Source: Dipylidium caninum
Lineage: Eukaryota > Platyhelminthes > Cestoda > Cyclophyllidea > Dipylidiidae
DNA: 64,000 nucleotides
Direction of reading: 5' to 3'
Assembly (NCBI GenBank): GCA_017562135.1
Contig: QEYB01000963.1
Coordinates: 496,001-560,000, forward strand
Position numbers and translations under genes: made by a program. The stretch's first letter is position 1. The number at the start of each line of letters is the position of its first letter. Positions 51,771 through 63,974 of this stretch are shown in pieces. A model generated the notes under the pieces. The model saw nothing but the letters and a program-made list of their open reading frames with translations. It was not told the origin of the DNA and ran no database searches.

Positions 51771-52030
51771 CAGACCCATGAATATTTCATGCGGCATCAG
51801 CGGCACGTGTGCGCACCAATGGGGAAAAAGCACGGCGCGTGCTCCCCACTCGATGCACGAGTCTGTGGGTGCGTGCAGGCGAGAAGACGCGATGGGGAGG
51901 TGAGTTATGCCCACTCCCCAGAGGCAGGAGAGTTAAAGGACAGAAGAGAAGACAGTGGGCAAAATAATTATTACCTAATGAATCTTTGATCAGGTAGTGC
52001 GTGCGAGGAAAGAACTGCAGGGGGCAGGGG

Positions 52031-52080
52031 GGACCTACGGACGTACGGACGGACCTACTGATGGACGGACGGACGGACGA
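52031..52080 (+). repeat. (GGAC)n tetranucleotide repeat, imperfect
   Basis: GGACCTACGGACGTACGGAC leads into four perfect GGAC units at 52063-52078. Confidence 0.8.
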
Positions 52081-53597
52081 AGGTAGGAGGAAGAGAAGGG
52101 AAGGACAAGTTTTATTTTTTCAAACTTTGTGCCATACACAGAGAGTCAGTGGGCGCCTCTCACGACCCCAAAGTGTAAAATATAAGCTCTACCGGATAGT
52201 TCTGTCCTCTGAGGCGACCAAACAAAATACCACCTTTTCTGACCATATTTATACTTTTTTTTCAATTTTTTGCCCACCAAAAAATGGTAGTCGGAGGGTG
52301 CTTAATCCGTGAAATATGGTAGATGCGACAGAATTTCCTAGCCTCGTTTTGCGCTTTGTTGACGAGTCTCCAAAGCAGCGTGTGACCCGCCATTCTTCCT
52401 CTTGAACATCGCCGGCACACTTTTCTTGGACTGTTGAACTTCTCGTTCAGTTTTAAAAGCTCCTAATGCATTGGTCTTTGAATATCCCACTCTATACGCC
52501 ACAACATTCCCTCATTTAGCTTCAAATTTGCTTTAGAGGTGGAATTTCCTCAAGATTTTTCAAGCCCCAATTATCATCCGGTTCCAGATTGGCACGATTT
52601 TATTCCGATCAAGCAGAGATGTGCAAATGACGAGTCGATCATCCTCATTCTTCTGAGTTAACTCATGTGGCGCCCATCATAAATATTTCCACACCAACCC
52701 CATCTTCCGAATATGGTCCGAAATGGATTGCTGAGCTAAAATGAGCCTTTCTGACAACGAATGCTATTTTGTCAAAATAGGACTCCGTTCCGACACGGTC
52801 TTGACAACATCGTCGTTGATTTAAGATTGTCGCCCAGAAAGTGGTTCATCAGAAAAGCCGAAATCACCTGTTTCAAGTTCTTCCAACCCTCTTCTGCATG
52901 TTCTATCGAAAACTCTGCCTTTGCTACGTCAAAACAAATGTAATAAGCATTAAAAGTAGTGATTGTTGAATATATCAGATGCCATACGTTTTCATTTCTA
53001 CCTTAATATTGGCAATGGAATGCTTGCGTCAGGGCATATTGAAGCAAGGGATCGTCAGTCCCAGCATGAACCTCAAAGAAGCTCCAGGATAGACATTCCT
53101 TTTCAAACACGTTAATTAATACCATCTACAAGTTTTACTGTACGGAAAGTTTAGAAGTGTGTAAGAAGTTAACATCAAGAGAAACCAATGTCGTACAGTC
53201 GTGTTCGTCCACAGAGATAAGTCACTTCAGGGGAAATAAGTTTTACACAGTGAGAAAGTAATTTTAGGTCCCCAGTGCACCCCTTGCCAAGTATTTTTAA
53301 TTAGGACCCAGTTTCGTAGGATTCCACAGTCCGTCGAACTGTTGGAGAGGTGCAATCCCTCTGGTGAGAGAAGAGTTGGTGGCGTAAGTTCGGACTTCGG
53401 GTGATCAGCTTAATGAGTCGCAGAATAATACAGAGTGAGGAGTGTCAGCTGATAGTCTATACATACATTAATGCTAAGCTTTTGTCGGGTAAGCGAAGTA
53501 AATCTGTTCAAAAATTAACCAACATCTCCTAGGCTTATGCATCAGTGCGTGCCCTACCTTTCCTTCTCTGCCCCATTGATTTCCCTCCTCCCCTATC

Positions 53598-53748
53598 ATT
53601 GGCTGTCTGATGGAGTTTTTCTGACCACGAATCCATTGGACCAATCAGCCGCGGATTATGGTCTCCCCTTGAAAAGGCGCGTTGCCCTCTGATTGGCTAA
53701 TTTGGCTGCCCCGCTTGAGTGCTCACTGTTCGCGTGAGCGTATCCAAT
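53598..53748 (+). promoter_or_regulatory. CCAAT-box cluster upstream of POU4
   Basis: Five CCAAT boxes in 150 bases: ATTGG at 53598, 53635 and 53692, CCAAT at 53641 and 53744. The 53635/53641 pair is back to back (ATTGGACCAAT), and TGATTGGCTAA at 53690 fits an NF-Y site. The cluster ends about 640 bases before the POU4 ATG, so it may mark the promoter. Confidence 0.45.
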
Positions 53749-54383
53749 ATTCATCGCTCTGCCTACGGAATTGTTAATCAGGGCTCTTAAGTCTTGTACA
53801 TTATTAAAGCCTACTTGGTGGTTAGAGCATTAAGTCTCCTGATTCACTCCGAAGCGACTGAATTAAACATTGACTATCGGGACTGCGAGCTACCACACGA
53901 CAAAGCTAAGAACGGTACGTTTACCTCTTTTGAACTAGTTGATAATCTCTATCTCCTCATTTTCATCCCTGCACCGCTATGTCAACACTTCCTATGCGAG
54001 TACTGTAAGGTCTTTCAATTTCCACCGGCCACGATAGCCACGTTTCCCGATGATATCGCTTGAGTAAAATTCGACTGAGGATTCGGTTCGCAGTCCCTCT
54101 ACCGACCTTCCATCAAGTCCGTTTGCTCCATTTCCCTCCTCCGCCTCCTTCCTCAGGGTTAAGGGCGGGAGTTTCAAGTTTTCTACCTGCCACTTCCATT
54201 CGAAATGCTATCATACCGGTGTTAATCTCCAGCAATCGAAGTAGTTAACGTAAACAGTAGTGCAGATGTGGACGAAGTATTCAGTAGGAAATCACCCAGA
54301 ATTGGTTGAAAGGACGCTAGTTCATTGTGATGTTTGGCTTTAACAGGTGCAGTGCTAGTATGAATCTGAACTGACATTGGACA

Positions 54384-56207
54384 ATGACAACAGAAGGTCC
54401 TCTTCAGATTGCCGGGGGCAATGGTTTCTCGAAAAATCACATCCCCACTCAACAACAATCCCTTTACTCCTCGCAAAGGGAGCACTTTCCGGAGTCGAGC
54501 AACAGCGAGCAACAGCAGCAGACTCAACAGCAACCTCCACAGTCACAAGCAGGGAGTCTGATGCGTGGTTACTCCTTCCTCGCCGACCAAATTTACCGTT
54601 CCGTTTCAAATCCCCTCTATAAACTCGTACGGACTGTGGAGGATACAGTTGGCGGTGACTACTCCGGAAAACCGTCGGAGGAGGCCTTTCATAACGGCTA
54701 CCAAGAATATCAATCGTCGACTAATTTGAAATTTGAGTCAAATGCCAACTTTGAGGGAGAAAATGTGGGAAAAATGACGGAGCAACAGGAGCCCTCTTCC
54801 CATCAGATGCATCGGCAGCATAATTTCAATGTCTGGGAAGCCAACAATGCCATTGGCGTCCAACAGTGGTATCCACGACTTGGGGGTGATGTTCAACCAG
54901 GTCCTGCCGAAACCTACCCCGGTAATAGTACCTGGCCTATCGCTCACGGTGCTCACAGCGAGACTTCCAAGTCGGCAACTCCACCACCACAGTCAGCTTC
55001 GCCTGGCAAAGCAGCATCCGTGTTTCAGCAACAGCAACAATCGCATCAATCGCAGCAGAGCCGATATCATCAGCCATACTTCCAGGAGTGGGCAGAAGGC
55101 AACCACTCGACCGCGAACCCTGTGCCCAATGCCCCAACCTACTACCCACAACAACATTTCGACGGGTCGGTTGGGACCCCGGGGACGTCTGCATCGCCAC
55201 AGATAAATGAGGACGTGTCCTTTCCAAACGCGGGCAGCTCTACTGCCGAAGCCTCCTCTTCCTGTCCCGGCTGTTGTGTGCCTCCTGCGGCTACACCGCA
55301 CCAAACCTCTTCTTACCCAGACACTGGAACAGAATTACACAACGGGCTGTGCCTCGTGGATCCAATGCGCGCTCTTCCACGCTACCTCACAACTGGCCTC
55401 TGGCCTCCGGTTATCAGTCCCGCCAAGTTAGAGTGGAGCGGTGGGTCCGGTGTGGGTGAGGATGATACTCGTTTGTTGGATATGAACCGTTTTTACGCTG
55501 AAGGCGGCTACCGCATGACGGGAGGTGCTGCAGCCGCTGCAGCAGCAGCGAATGTCTACCAGGGCTACGCAGGCGGTGTGCAAGATACGAAGGACTTCTT
55601 TTTCACGCCCTCGCGTTACTCGACTGGAGGAGACGCGGTCTTCCGACACAAGGCTGAAGCTCACCGATTATCAGTAGCCGCGGCGGCGGTAACTGCAGTC
55701 GACTGCGATCCACAAGAGTTGGAGGCTTTTGCAGAGCGTTTCAAACAGCGGAGAATCAAGTTGGGTGTGACTCAAGCCGATGTAGGCAAGGCGTTGGGTC
55801 GTTTAAATCTTGCCGGGGTTGGGTCTTTCTCCCAGTCCACCATATGCCGTTTTGAGTCGCTCACCTTGAGTCACAACAACATGCTCGCATTGAAACCCAT
55901 TTTACAGGCTTGGTTGGACGAAGCGGAGCAGGAGGCAGCAGCACGCCAAAAGAATCCCAATGCTTATGACATGGAGGAGGACGACAAGAAGAGGAAGCGC
56001 ACCTCCATTACTGATCCGGAGAAACGGTCTTTAGAGGCATTTTTCGGGATTCAGCCTCGACCCTCGAGTGAGAAGATAGCCCAAATTGCAGAGAAGTTGA
56101 ATCTCAAAAAGAATGTTGTCAGAGTGTGGTTCTGCAATCAACGTCAGAAGCAGAAACGTATGAAGTTCTCCACAGTTGGACTGTTGCATCCAGTGAATGG
56201 AATGTGA
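54384..56207 (+). CDS. POU4: POU class 4 (Brn-3/UNC-86/Acj6-type) transcription factor
   Basis: A 607-residue nuclear DNA-binding protein; family members specify sensory neurons. An in-frame TGA at 54372 supports the ATG at 54384. The first 440 residues are Gln/Ser/Pro-rich, with an alanine run near 388, and I see no clear POU-IV box. The POU-specific domain starts at residue 442 (DPQELEAFAERFKQRRIKLG) and contains GVGSFSQSTICRFESLTLSH. A short linker leads to the homeodomain at about 535-594, which begins KKRKRTSITDPEKRSLEAFF and ends with the recognition helix VVRVWFCNQRQKQKRMKFS, including the POU-type Cys. The linker and both domains match class 4 rather than classes 1-3 or 6. The C-terminal extension STVGLLHPVNGM is short. 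The reading frame is uninterrupted, whereas many POU4 genes have an intron, so an upstream 5' exon cannot be excluded. Confidence 0.95.
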   Translation: MTTEGPLQIAGGNGFSKNHIPTQQQSLYSSQREHFPESSNSEQQQQTQQQPPQSQAGSLMRGYSFLADQIYRSVSNPLYKLVRTVEDTVGGDYSGKPSEEAFHNGYQEYQSSTNLKFESNANFEGENVGKMTEQQEPSSHQMHRQHNFNVWEANNAIGVQQWYPRLGGDVQPGPAETYPGNSTWPIAHGAHSETSKSATPPPQSASPGKAASVFQQQQQSHQSQQSRYHQPYFQEWAEGNHSTANPVPNAPTYYPQQHFDGSVGTPGTSASPQINEDVSFPNAGSSTAEASSSCPGCCVPPAATPHQTSSYPDTGTELHNGLCLVDPMRALPRYLTTGLWPPVISPAKLEWSGGSGVGEDDTRLLDMNRFYAEGGYRMTGGAAAAAAAANVYQGYAGGVQDTKDFFFTPSRYSTGGDAVFRHKAEAHRLSVAAAAVTAVDCDPQELEAFAERFKQRRIKLGVTQADVGKALGRLNLAGVGSFSQSTICRFESLTLSHNNMLALKPILQAWLDEAEQEAAARQKNPNAYDMEEDDKKRKRTSITDPEKRSLEAFFGIQPRPSSEKIAQIAEKLNLKKNVVRVWFCNQRQKQKRMKFSTVGLLHPVNGM

Positions 56208-56221
56208 GGTGAGGTGAGGTG
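56203..56221 (+). repeat. (GTGAG)n short tandem repeat at the POU4 stop
   Basis: Nearly four GTGAG units overlap the POU4 stop codon and the beginning of its 3' UTR. Confidence 0.7.
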
Positions 56222-57137
56222 ATATCAGTCCGTCTATGGCCTCTCCATTGCCCGATTCAAAGGCCTTTTTCTACTCCCTTCCCCCTCTCCACCCCCTCCT
56301 CTTGTCCTCGTAGTCTGTAAACATGTGCAATACATCAAACATTAACTCTTTCCGCCCTCAAATCCACTCCTCTTATCTCCTTTTATCCGCGTCTCTCTTC
56401 ACTACTCCGTGTAAATAAGTAAACCATCTGAACCACCGAAAGTATGCGACAATACACGTATAACAAGGATGAGTGAGGTAAAGTGGGGGAGTTTTTTTAG
56501 CCCCAACGATTCTCGACGAAATAGCTCATTTTTTCCAAAGGAAAAGGTTTTTATCCTCCGAAAAGGGTGAAGTGTAGACGTGGCTCCCCCTCCCCCCACC
56601 CACCTTCTGCCAGCTGAACAATTTCAGTAGTTTGAAGGATAACTGAGGGAGAAGTCGTTAAGATCACAGCCCACGCTCGGGGTAATTGCATTTGGCTGAA
56701 CATCACATCCTAACCTCAAGCGTCCTGGACTTCGAGGTCATTTCGGAGAACACAACATCTGAAATCGATTTGGAGTGAAAGTGGGAGGTGAAGGAATCGG
56801 AGGCCTCTTCGAGTTGAACCTAGAGTTCTTCGATGGCAGCAGTACCTTATGATAAGAATGCATTTGCCAATGTTGCTAGGTGGGAATCTATGAGGCGATG
56901 AGGGATTCAAACCTTCTAGACGGGGTCAGGGAGGGTGTATCGAGGTCAGAAGGAAGAGTGCCTTCGGTTCACTCAACCACTTAACAAATCCCCTGCCTCC
57001 ACAGGAGGCTTTCAGTGAAAATTCCCTTTTCCTACAGGGTATAAAGACGAGTAATTTCTTTAATGCTCTGGCAAATTCAATTCTTTTCAGTGCGGGTGTC
57101 AATTGCATAGGGGGATGGAGCTAAAGGGCGTGCGACT

Positions 57138-57222
57138 GGGTGGGGTGGACCGGGGGTGGGGACGCGGAGGAGTTAAATGCGAGTTTTCCCCGCCTCGCCC
57201 CACCCCGCCCTAGCGGGGCCGA
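57138..57222 (+). other. G-quadruplex-like block facing a C-rich block
   Basis: Four G runs (57138-57140, 57142-57145, 57152-57156, 57158-57161) with loops of 1, 6 and 1 bases fit a quadruplex. About 30 bases later CCCCGCC/CCCCACCCCG sequence (57188-57210) is partly complementary, so a hairpin is also possible. Confidence 0.45.
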
Positions 57223-59873
57223 TGAATTGGAGGCAGGTGGAGGGGAGAGAGCGGAGAAGGCCGAGTGAATGCGAAATATCCACATGGCCAGCATGATCAT
57301 GTATTATGCATGACGATGTTGCTGCCGTTGCTACTTCTCCTTCTTCCTCTCATCTTCCTTCGCCTCCTCATCCTGTTTGGGGCGTCTTGCACTCCTGTGC
57401 TTCGGTGATTGGACACAAACGACAACAACTTGCAGTCGTGTCAACTTTTCCAAGTGGTTTGAAGACGCTTTACCCTCTGGTGTCACAATGAATATCATCG
57501 GTGTCGCAAATTTACGAGTTTTCCTCGACGAGGAGTCGTTGTATGGAGTGTCAGAATTTGTCATGTCTCCAAACCCATCCTCGCGAATTGCATTGACTCT
57601 AGAATTTGTCACCAACTGTCACCCCATTACAGGTTGTCATAGAAAACGCCTGTCATCTTTGGTCTAAATACATTCCTCTAAGAAATGGGAGCTGAAGGGG
57701 TCGAAGAAAGCCTTCTTAGCGATATCCAAGTCGGCCTCGTCCACCCACAATAGGTTGTCCAACCTGAATCATCAGTGTGGAATTCTGATGTGATCGGAAG
57801 GGAGACAGGCGGTTTAGAACTATCTCTCCTCCATCCTTCTTAGTTAGTACAATGTCTGCGTCATCAGTAGGACTGGAAGTGGAGAACGGACCCAGATGCA
57901 TCGTCTTCACCTCGTCTACCTAATGGAGAAAAGATGTTTTAAGACAGTTAAACAGCAACCCACAGCTCCAGTGTAACCTGGTTTGGTCTACGGAGAAAGA
58001 AATTAGGAAGACTTCATTGAGGAAATTCAAGTATTTTCTTACTGGACGAGAGCCTGGAGAGACCCCAATCGCAGAGGTTCTCGTCGCCCGAGAACTTCAC
58101 AAACTACCGTGTCCTATCCTCCAAGCTGTTAAGTTTGATAACGCAGAAGCCCTTTTTGATAAGTGATTCTCAGGATGGATAAGACAATATTATGACTTCT
58201 AGTACTAATGACTAGTGAGTAGCATGGGGGGTTCGAGAGGTAAGCAAGTCAGTACACAAAGTGGGATTTGTGTTTTTCCGCTCGCGGCATTCGATGGTCT
58301 TCATTACGTACCGCTCATGTCCTCCAATCAGCGGACAGGTGGTGCCCAGCTTTCAACTAAAGTTTGTTGCATTAACATCTAATCGAATGAGAATAGTCCT
58401 TTCTATCCCCCGAAATTGCTAACCTAACCGTCTGCAGGCTAATAAAGTGGAATGTCTCCTTTCAATCGCCGTCAGGATTGTTCAGAATAATCGAGGAGAA
58501 CTTCAAAGCTGTTGTCAAAAATTCCGGTAAATGGATTTGTCCATTTGAGTGTAAAGTGCCTTCCATGAATGGTAAGGAGAGGAAACTCGAGTGGCGAGGA
58601 CAGAACATGATGGGGAAAGCACACGAAAGGAGAAATCAACGCTTTTTCGCCAGTCCCATTGAGCCTGAAATGCATACGTAGCAACTCTGAAAAGTCAAAT
58701 TATTGCCCATTTTAGTTCTGGAGTAGGAGGCAGAATTTGTCAGGAGACCTTCAAGGGGTTGGTATGGGGTGTTTGAACGATGTTTTTGTCTATATACCAC
58801 TCGTGTCCTATGTCACTTCGTTTGAATGGTGGTGAAACGGGGACAGTGCCTAGGGGTGGGACTTCATTCATCATTCCACCACAAATTCCAAATTGTTGAG
58901 ACGAAATGACGGTAGAGTCAGGCGTGACCGATGGAAGACGGCTTCATTGCCACGTCGTCCGCACATTGGTAGATACGAGTGTCACGGGTGACCGTCGCCC
59001 CAGTCCAACCCTCGTGAAACCCCTCGAAGAGGCAACACATGTCAGTGGACCCTTCTATGAATCAGCCTAGGAGCAGTCCTAATACTGTCGTGCCTGCTGA
59101 CTCCTGATGCAACTTTTCCTCACATTCTATTGTGGCATTTCTGGGCAGCACATTGGAACGTCAATCCTACAAGACGTCGAGTTGTGGCCATCCTCGGTCG
59201 ACGCCACCCTTCCGACCCAAATAAACTAGCGAATGTCCCAACTTGACGCCTTGAGTAACCTGACAATTGGGTAGTCGCAGAAGAACTTGATATTCTCTCC
59301 CATATATCCTACAGGGGAGATAGAAAATATCGAAATTATGAGGTCGATGAGAATCTCTGCCAAAACTGATTGCTCCTATGGCTGAGCCAGTTCTTTGAGA
59401 CCTTCGATGCTCATTTAATTTCACTTTTCCATAACGCAACAGTACAATTTACTATAATACCGCATCTTTAACTTATTTTGAGATGAAAGCTGCATTTCGC
59501 AAGATCTGTTTCAGAAGTCATAGAAGCACACAATGTGTGAGAGAGTGAGGTCGAAAATGAAGCATTTTACGGCCTCCAAGTTGCCTCCCCTTTGCCCTTA
59601 GATGCTTGTAAAATCAGACTCGATGATAGATTGGATGCGAAGTCATTAGGAGAAGTGAGACGGATGTAGGCTCGACGGGCTATCCCAAAAGACCTAACGT
59701 CTGTGCCATTCTGCTTTTGACGACGTCTCCTCTGCCGGTCAAGGACATTCGAAAGTCCTGCTAGATAACACCAGGTTATACTAAACTAAATTAGTGAGAC
59801 AGAAGTGACTTAAAATTTTTAGTGTCCACAGAGACGGTGATGAAATCAAGAAGATGTCTCTTAAAAGCTGTGT

Positions 59874-59903
59874 CCTATTACCTCACGGCCTATTACCTCA
59901 CGG
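59874..59903 (+). repeat. perfect 15-bp tandem duplication
   Basis: CCTATTACCTCACGG is present twice, head to tail, with no mismatch. Confidence 0.85.
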
Positions 59904-60893
59904 CTACCGAGCTCTCTCGGAGAAAGATGGCGAGCATATGGGGCAGCTTTCGTACTATTCTCGCAACTCGGCAGGGCTACTTTCCAGTTGAAAGTCTGAT
60001 CTCCAGTCACACACGAAATGCCCTTAGATATCGCGTCACCTTTGAAAAGGTCATTTGACAAAACTTAGTGCGTCACAATTTCCTGCGAGGAATGAAGCAC
60101 GAGCCAAGCGGTCCACACGAGTTTAGATGGTGTCGGAAAAGATTTTGAAAAATTAGCGGCACGTTGCCCACTCATAAACTGCGTCATCCCATAGATGAGC
60201 AGTGACAAATACGTCACTCGATAAAATTTTGTTGAAAAATTGAGAAAGTCATTAGTTTTGTGCATTCGAGTGTAGAATCAAGGGGGTACTATCGTACAAT
60301 ACCTCTGTTGAAAGACTAAACATAGTAAAAACCGGGTCTGTCGAAGGTAACCTTATGCGGTAGTGTTAATTTTGAAACAATATGGAAAAGGGGGGGAGGA
60401 CAGTGTTTTTGCCACCTCGGTATTACAAAATGCAGCTTTAGCAAAATTTATCGAGACTTTTTTTCTAATAACATCTTCCTCGGGCAGGTATCTGATAGAC
60501 TAGGAGTGGAAATATAACAACTACAGTCATTATTTTGTAAGTTGCAGCATAATAACACCCCAAACACTCATTGTGTAGTAGGTGGTTGTCAACGAACCCT
60601 GAAAAGATGCTCTTCCGCCATCGTTTCTAATATAGGAGCATGGATTAAAATTTTACAACCTACAGTCCTCTCTAGCTGGGAAATATTAAAACGTCGTAGC
60701 AACTTAAAAATAATGTCAAGAAACCATAATACATGATTTATGTTTTTTTTGCATGTATAAAAGTCGTCTGTTGTGATTTGGTTTCGGAAGTCCTATAATT
60801 CTGATCGATCACTTTCAAGGTTATAATTCATGCTGGCAATCAGTAAAGCAAACTACATTCAGGCGCGAATTTCGAGTACTGGTTGTTGGTTTG

Positions 60894-63800
60894 ATGGAAA
60901 ATTTCGCTAATTTTGACAACGCCACGATCTTAACACCAAGGGCCCCGGTTGACGAGGAAGGAAAACCCATAGAACGTTGGGCACCCCTTGGCGCTAATGA
61001 CAGTCCTGATGCCAGTGTCGATGAAAACTTATCAATTTCTGAGTATTCATCGTCAGATAAGCTTCGGACCATTACCGAAGAACACGAGCTTCTAAATTCA
61101 TCGTTGCTGCTACTTACCTCCCACATTGCTCAGGTTGGGATGAATTTGATACATATATGACTGGTCTATGCTTTTAACACCAGAAGGATAGAATGAGCTG
61201 TTTTAGCATTCTTTTATTTTCCTGTTGTCATATATTTTCGAACCACTTTTTTCAATTCTCGTTCAGTTTACCTATGCGCAAGTAGTACAAATATACCTTT
61301 AAACAATTATCCGATAAGCGCTCTATTTTAGGTTCAATTTAGACTGGAGCAGGTTCTTCAGGCTGATCCGGAAGAAAAAGAAGCCTTACTACGAGATCTC
61401 GAAAAATTTGCATGGAAAGACTTACCGGACTTACATGGTTTGCGACAAAAGCAATCAAACCTAGAGGTTATATGATTTAATTTGCCGTAGTTTAATTTTC
61501 GCTATGCAATATATGTCAAATAACAAGACATTTTCGTTTTTGTAGCATTCTGACAGCTCTTTACAGGCGACTCAACAGAAGAAAAATTTGGCATTTGTAA
61601 TCGACCAATTGAAATCTCAGCTAAACGACTTAGAACAATTTGCATATAAGGTACATGAATTTTCTCGGCAAATTTTCCTGTTATCACGTTGTTTAAAAAC
61701 AAAACTATATTCTTTGATATTACTTTATCATTTTTTCCGACAAATGTGCCATCATCCTGAGCGGTCTGAAATAGCAAAACCTGGATGTTCGATTTTATTA
61801 GTCCGGTGAAATTGAGCAACCTCCAACTCAGAGTGTTCTGGAGAAGCAGCGACTTGTACTGGAGGAGCTAGGCAAACGCTTGAGTCTTGATGTGTCCGTC
61901 TTTTCTTCCCTCACTGAAGAAGAAATAAGGGAACGTGTTAACGCTGGTCTGACTCAGGTTTGTTTTCTTGTCAATTGACTAGGTTTACTTAAAAGCTCTC
62001 CGTGACACAGATATAAAATTATATCTTCGTCTCTGTGTTATGCTGTTAAAATTACTCTATTTCCACATAAATATGTTATCTTGGACATCATCCTGTGTCA
62101 ACAAAGTTGGATTATTTGATGACCAAAAACGGGGTTCACCAAAGTGTTCTGATATTGTAACAATAACTTTTGCGGGTCACATTCCTTCATCCCTAGTTGT
62201 GTTCTACTTTTCTCTAGAAGTGTTACTTCGTTTTCGGTTGCATTCATTTGACACAAAGCGATTAGTGTAATCCACTTTATTTCGTCCCATGGCAGAGTAT
62301 GTGTGTATTTGGAAGTCACACTTCCGAAAGACCATTATTTTCCTCTTCTTGCAGCTCACAAATCCAACTAAAACTAACGAGGCTCTGGTGGATCAGTTAA
62401 AAACTCAGATCATTGATTTAGAGCGTTTTATTGACTTCCTTCATGGTACGTTTGACTTTTGCTTATTTGATTCTTGAGGTTTTAAAACACATAAATTTGC
62501 CTCATCTTGACTCTGCTTTTCAAAAAGCGTGACATTGTTTTGTACTAGATGAGGGTACACCAGATTCGGCAATCGGCAAAGCCCTGGAAGCCTTCAGGCG
62601 GTATCAAGAAGAACAGCGTAGTCGGGCCGCGTCGACTAGCCAGAATGAAGATTTTGGTGAAGTTGAGGGTAATTACGAAGAGGGAGGCTGTCACATTGGT
62701 CTCTCACGCCGTCGTCCGACTCCACAGGTATTTTATTAGACTGTCTCGTTGAGTTGATGCTACTGCCTGAACCTCTTTCGACTTCTATCCTTTGAGTCAT
62801 TCCTACTCGAGAATATCGATAATCTTACTAAGTAGACCAAAAGATTTTATATCTCCTCCTTCCTCGTCATACGTTTTGGCAATTCTTGACGGGCAAGTTG
62901 TCAAAACTGGTGTTATCTCTTCTCATCCCCTTTTTTTCCCAATACCCACCCTATTGTCCTCTCGAAAAAAAGCCTGCTTCATCCTTCCCTCACCTAACCC
63001 CCTTTATCACCTTTTATTCTATGTCTTTATTCCGATCTTGTTTATTCCAGTCTTCTGGTGTAATTGCTCACTCTTTTGACTCGGTGGTACAGTTTTCCCC
63101 CACAATCCTGCTCCACCGAATTCGATATATTTATGTGTGTGCAATGATTCATTCAAGTGGGCTCCAACACCCATTGGAATGAAACGGATATCACATTATA
63201 TCTATTTTGTCGTCTCGAGCGCTTACCACACACATGCGCATGGGAGGAGAGAGATCAAAAGTGTGTGTGTGTGGGATAAACAAATTACTTATATTTATTT
63301 GGCTAGACAACAACGTTGTACCTATTTTTCACTATAAGCGTCCCTTTTTGTATGACCTTGCTATTCCCACCGGTGAGACTCAGAACCAGTGATTTACAAG
63401 CGCATTCAATTCTAGTAAATTACCCATTTCCTCGACACAATCTGCGCAGTCACTTATTACACCTTACGTGATTTCGCCTACTCATCGCATTGTAATACGC
63501 ATCTGTAATCTGCACACACACACACACACACCGGTGCTCAGTCACACTGCATCATGCCTAGCCGCGTAGGGCATTAAAGATCTTCCACATGTCTTACTTG
63601 TTGATCTCGTTTTGAGTGACATCGCTATCCTGAATATCCTTTCGTCTCTGCCTCCTCCCTTCCCCTCCATATTTTAGAATGCATTCAAACAACAACCAGG
63701 CCTCTTTTCAAAATCATCGGCACAACTGGAGGATCAGGTAGGTGATACTACTTAGAATGCTTTAAAAGGGGGTAGGGCAGATTGAAAGTGAATGTCTCCA

Positions 63801-63974
63801 TTAAGGTTGAACTGGTATATTTGGGAAGTGAAACAGTTCGCATAGTAGGAATTGCCACGTTGGTAAATCACATGTTCATGTTATTGGTCAGCCGAGACTG
63901 TCCTCGCCTCATCTACCAATCAGAACGGTGCACAGGCTTATGCCACCACTGCCTCCGCCGTTCCAGACTCTGAG
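60894..63974 (+). CDS. RUNDC1: RUNDC1, RUN domain-containing protein 1, 3'-truncated by window edge
   Basis: Only the N-terminal coiled-coil part is inside the window; the C-terminal RUN domain would lie beyond 64000. Exons: 60894-61133, 61332-61466, 61546-61650, 61802-61957, 62355-62445, 62549-62727, 63678-63737 and probably 63924-63974, with all phases consistent. Matching landmarks include LLLLTSHIAQVQFRLEQVL at the exon 1/2 junction, the QKKNLAFVIDQLKSQLNDLE helix (61588), QSVLEKQRLVLEELGKRLSL (61826), LTEEEIRERVNAGLTQLTNP across 61957/62355 and VDQLKTQIIDLERFIDFLHDE. These follow the human protein in order and spacing. The human protein has been linked to p53 regulation; its role in invertebrates is unclear. 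The start is the first ATG in the conserved frame. The last exon is the weakest. Confidence 0.88.
63513..63531 (+). repeat. (CA)n microsatellite in a RUNDC1 intron
   Basis: About nine uninterrupted CA units; a short (GT)n run lies nearby at 63261-63273 in the same intron. Confidence 0.8.

Larger units (their letters stand above)
48640..53590. other. 5 kb gene desert upstream of POU4
   Basis: No supported coding exon. Low-complexity blocks alternate with unique sequence: GA-rich at 49501, AC at 51045, CT-rich at 51596 and GGAC at 52031. Open frames here are short or built from repeats. Sparse coding next to a developmental regulator suggests cis-regulatory DNA. Confidence 0.5.
56222..60893. 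other. 4.7 kb gene desert between POU4 and RUNDC1
   Basis: No supported exon. The left part is POU4 3' UTR and flank. A GC-rich block at 57120-57260 stands out, as does a 15-base tandem duplication at 59874. Short open frames on both strands show no family motif. The right end should hold the RUNDC1 promoter. Confidence 0.5.

Noticed and set aside
51509..51989. Overlapping open frames of about 90-125 codons on both strands
   Set aside because: They arise from the CT-rich tract and share no family motif or splice context; likely regulatory DNA.
59167..59439. 90-codon minus-strand open frame
   Set aside because: No recognisable motif, no neighbouring exons, and length is within chance expectation for this region.
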